Of a DNA stretch of 8,397 nt, positions 6,482 to 8,397 are shown in pieces. How positions within the stretch are numbered: position 1 is the first letter of the stretch; the number at the start of each line of letters is the position of its first letter. Source of the DNA: F23-D06 sp045600905 (GTDB taxonomy: Bacteria; Bacteroidota; Bacteroidia; Bacteroidales; WCHB1-69); assembly GCA_045600905.1 (NCBI GenBank), contig JAZRYT010000010.1, positions 1-8,397 of the forward strand, given 5' to 3'. Both the position numbers and the translations under genes were made by a program. The notes beneath the pieces are model-generated. The model did not search any database. It was not told the origin of the DNA and was given only the letters and a program-made list of their open reading frames with translations.

Positions 6482-6518
6482 AGCCAATATCCGGCAATCG
6501 GATATTGGCTTTCTTTTT
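6482..6518 (+). terminator. Rho-independent terminator after the EF-G gene
   Basis: A perfect 12-base-pair stem (6482-6493 with 6499-6510) encloses a five-base loop, GCAAT, and is followed by a T-rich tract (TTTCTTTTT including the last stem base). It begins eight bases after the EF-G stop codon. It should end transcripts from upstream, so the glycosyltransferase gene behind it probably has its own promoter or depends on read-through. Confidence 0.92.
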
Positions 6519-6540
6519 ACGATTAACAACCCCTGCACGA

Positions 6541-8145
6541 ATGCTTCTGACTGCCGAAATCAAGCTATACGTCTGCGCTTTTGCCGTTCTGCTGCTCGCT
6601 TCAATCTTTTGCGAGCGGAAAGAGAAACACAGCCTTGCCTTATTCCTATTGACCGTCGGCGGTTTCTTTGTCTATTTTGCAGCTGCGAACCTGTTCCCCT
6701 ATCTCAACATCTGGGACGAGCAATATCACGCATTGGTGGCCAAGAACTGTATGAGGCATCCCTTTGCGCCGATTCTCTATGATGAAGCCATTGTCAACGC
6801 AAACGACTACAACTGCTGGATCACGTCCCACATCTGGCTACACAAGCAGCCGTTATTTCTATGGCAGATGGCACTATCCTTCAAACTGTTCGGCGTTTCC
6901 GAAGTCACCGCGAGAATCCCGTCTGTTGTGCTATGCACCCTGATGATTCCCGTATGCTATAGATTGGCCCACCTGATTTCAGGCAATCGCGACACTGCTT
7001 ATTTCACGGCCCTATGTGCAGCCTGCTCTTGGGCATTTATACGGCTCACCTCCGGCATTGCCTGCACCGACCATAACGACGTAAGCTTCGTCTTCTACGT
7101 CACCGCGTCCGTTTGGGCTTTCTGCGAATACGTCCACCACGACCGCAAAAGCTGGTTCTGGATTGCCCTCACCGGCATTTTGGCCGGATGCGCCATCCTC
7201 ACCAAATGGTTGGCTGGCCTTCTCGTCTTCCTGGTATGGGGCATCTACCTTCTTTCCGAATACAAATTCCATATCAAAGAATGGAAAATCGGACATATTT
7301 TAGCTGCTTTGGTCATTACGCTCATCGTCGTACTTCCATGGCAGATTTACATTCTCCATCAGTTTCCCGATACCGCCCGACAGGAGTTGCTTTACAACTC
7401 CAAACATTTCAGCGAAGTAGTTGAAGGACACGCGGGATCCGTATGGTTTTTCCTCATTGTCTTGCCTATGCAGTATTTTGGAAAAGGAAACTACTACGAC
7501 ATTGAGCATTTCGTCTGGAACAGCAACACCACTTCCACTTACCTCATTTTGTTGGCCGGCCTCGTCCTGATGTGCCTCCGATTAAAAAAGAGAAGCCACC
7601 AAATCACCATCCTGGCAGTGTTAGTCTTTATCTATGCCTTTTTCACGGCAGCCCAGACAAAGATGCCGTCGTTCACCCTGATAGCGTGCTTCATCTGGTT
7701 TTTCAGCATAGCCAGTCTGTTTTCCTTCCTCATAGAGCTCGTGGGAAAGCTATGCCGCCGACCGATCATTCCCCATCTCGTTTTCGTTCTAACGGCGTGT
7801 TGGCTGACCTTTTCCTTTTCCAATTATCCGAACTACTATGTGGGCACGGACGAGTTCTATTCCAGCATTTTCATCAAAGACAAAGCCATATTCAAGCAGT
7901 GGGACCAAACTCTGCCCAAAGGGTGTTACGTCTTCAACGTGAAGAGCTCAGACATTTCCTCTTACGATGTCACGACGGCCATTGCCGGTACATTCTACAG
8001 CAATCGCCAATGCTATGCTACGCTGCCCAGCGCGGAGGAGATTCACGCCATTGAGCGCCGCGGCATTCCGGTAGCCGTTGTCAACAGTCCGTGGATTACG
8101 GAGGAAGTTGCCGCCGACAGCACAATTAGGAAAATCGGATTATAA
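6541..8145 (+). CDS. GT39/ArnT-family membrane glycosyltransferase
   Basis: Probable polyprenyl-phosphate-sugar-dependent glycosyltransferase of the GT-C fold, which transfers a sugar to lipid A, protein or a cell-wall glycan on the outer face of the inner membrane. The 534-residue protein has about a dozen hydrophobic segments (for example 9-24, 31-51, 126-145, 152-170, 181-198, 222-239, 250-271, 332-346, 354-372, 377-397, 410-427) and a C-terminal soluble part of about 105 residues. Family hallmarks: the acidic W58-D59-E60 in the first outer loop, HKQPLFLWQMALSFKLFGVS (101-120) followed by E121 and RIPS (125-128), a TDHND motif (176-180), and ILTKWLAGLL (219-228). The acceptor cannot be told. 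I chose the ATG at 6541; an upstream TTG at 6505 would put the start inside the terminator stem. No promoter was recognised in the 22 bases between terminator and start. Confidence 0.85.
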   Translation: MLLTAEIKLYVCAFAVLLLASIFCERKEKHSLALFLLTVGGFFVYFAAANLFPYLNIWDEQYHALVAKNCMRHPFAPILYDEAIVNANDYNCWITSHIWLHKQPLFLWQMALSFKLFGVSEVTARIPSVVLCTLMIPVCYRLAHLISGNRDTAYFTALCAACSWAFIRLTSGIACTDHNDVSFVFYVTASVWAFCEYVHHDRKSWFWIALTGILAGCAILTKWLAGLLVFLVWGIYLLSEYKFHIKEWKIGHILAALVITLIVVLPWQIYILHQFPDTARQELLYNSKHFSEVVEGHAGSVWFFLIVLPMQYFGKGNYYDIEHFVWNSNTTSTYLILLAGLVLMCLRLKKRSHQITILAVLVFIYAFFTAAQTKMPSFTLIACFIWFFSIASLFSFLIELVGKLCRRPIIPHLVFVLTACWLTFSFSNYPNYYVGTDEFYSSIFIKDKAIFKQWDQTLPKGCYVFNVKSSDISSYDVTTAIAGTFYSNRQCYATLPSAEEIHAIERRGIPVAVVNSPWITEEVAADSTIRKIGL

Positions 8146-8183
8146 AAAAGCAGCAGCAAACACAAATTTCTTTAATGATTTAT

Positions 8184-8257
8184 TTGGGCGGTCCGGCATC
8201 GCCAATGCAGAATCCCACGCAATGCCGTCGGGCTTTCCGCACTAACTCGCCGCCCAA
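8184..8257. repeat. REP-like palindromic segment
   Basis: A GC-rich block of about 74 bases sits in an otherwise AT-rich spacer. Its ends are perfect 8-base inverted repeats, TTGGGCGG (8184-8191) and CCGCCCAA (8250-8257). Nested inside, GGCATCGC (8195-8202) pairs with GCAATGCC (8219-8226) with one mismatch. An alternative pairing joins GGGC (8230-8233) to GCCC (8252-8255). No T-tract follows, so it is a poor terminator; a REP- or MITE-like element or a small structured RNA is possible. The rest of the 213-base spacer, 8146-8183 and 8280-8309, shows nothing I recognise. Confidence 0.5.
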
Positions 8258-8262
8258 TACAC

Positions 8263-8279
8263 CATTATTCATTATTCAT
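8263..8279 (-). repeat. Short inverted copy of the ATAATGA heptamers
   Basis: CATTATTCATTATTCAT is the exact reverse complement of the 17 bases at 4-20 and at 2993-3009. It holds about two and a half heptamer units, six bases beyond the REP-like block. No octamers accompany it. Confidence 0.65.
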
Positions 8280-8309
8280 ATGATTATCCGCAAAAAAGTG
8301 ATTTTTTTC

Positions 8310-8340
8310 TTGGATTTCCCACTAATATTTAGTATTTTCG
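8310..8340 (+). promoter_or_regulatory. Putative Bacteroidota-type promoter
   Basis: TTG at 8310-8312 and TATTTTCG at 8333-8340 are 20 bases apart, which fits the Bacteroidota -33/-7 arrangement (TTTG, then about 19-21 bases, then TAnnTTTG) with one change in each element. The following CGGCTCAAAAA nearly matches the sequence after the -7 element at 3085. It would drive the gene that starts at 8359. Confidence 0.5.
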
Positions 8341-8358
8341 CGGCTCAAAAATTGATGT

Positions 8359-8397
8359 ATGAAACTACTTGAATTCAACAAACATTTCAGTTCGGAG
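8359..8397 (+). CDS. Start of an unidentified gene, cut by the window edge
   Basis: Thirteen codons, MKLLEFNKHFSSE, are open to the right edge and begin about 19 bases after a credible -7 promoter element, with no Shine-Dalgarno sequence. The competing ATG at 8355 stops after five codons. Thirteen residues are too few to name a family. The MxLLEFxxxF(P/S)(S/T)E pattern reminds me loosely of the N-terminus of ISXO2/IS1595-type transposases, but this is a guess. Confidence 0.4.
   Translation, partial: MKLLEFNKHFSSE

Noticed and set aside
6505..6540. TTG start giving the glycosyltransferase 12 extra residues
   Set aside because: The codon lies within the 3' arm of the EF-G terminator stem, and the ATG at 6541 gives a normal N-terminus leading into the first membrane segment.
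6150..6782. Open frame bridging the EF-G and glycosyltransferase genes in another frame
   Set aside because: It overlaps two well-supported genes and reads through the terminator hairpin; the product has no recognisable domain.

Overview
This window reads as a stretch of chromosome from a member of the Bacteroidota, most likely a Bacteroidales-type gut or rumen bacterium. The signs are a short adenylate kinase, no Shine-Dalgarno sequence in front of any gene, two promoters resembling the Bacteroidota -33/-7 type (TTG, then about 20 bases, then TAnnTTTG-like), and an aldo/keto reductase with a ferredoxin-like tail of a kind I associate with anaerobes. This assignment is inferred from sequence features; no database search was done.

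Six complete genes lie head to tail on the + strand: adenylate kinase (adk, 134-703), DXP reductoisomerase (dxr, 799-1962), ribosome-assembly GTPase (rsgA, 2054-2986), a secreted-looking aldo/keto reductase with two 4Fe-4S motifs (3118-4329), an EF-G paralog (4414-6474) and a GT39/ArnT-type membrane glycosyltransferase (6541-8145). The first 13 codons of a seventh gene start at 8359 and run off the right edge. No common pathway links them: nucleotide balance, isoprenoid precursor synthesis, ribosome assembly, an unknown redox reaction, translocation or recycling on the ribosome, and envelope glycosylation. A strong hairpin terminator at 6482-6518 separates the EF-G gene from the glycosyltransferase.

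The genes are mostly ordinary; the unusual material is between them. Five of the spacers hold tandem arrays of 7-base units, and four also hold arrays of 8-base units. In three spacers the order on the + strand is heptamers first (against the upstream stop codon, where that is visible) and then octamers leading towards the next start codon. In the spacer before the EF-G gene the whole composite is turned round (octamers, then heptamers, both as reverse complements). The spacer after adk is a plant-telomere-like TTTAGGG array with eight G-tracts, able in principle to form G-quadruplexes in the adk 3' untranslated RNA. The last spacer holds a REP-like palindromic segment and a short inverted copy of the heptamers. 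These arrays look like a dispersed, orientation-switching repeat family and are the best candidate here for something undescribed. I see no defence system, CRISPR array, rRNA, tRNA or complete mobile element.
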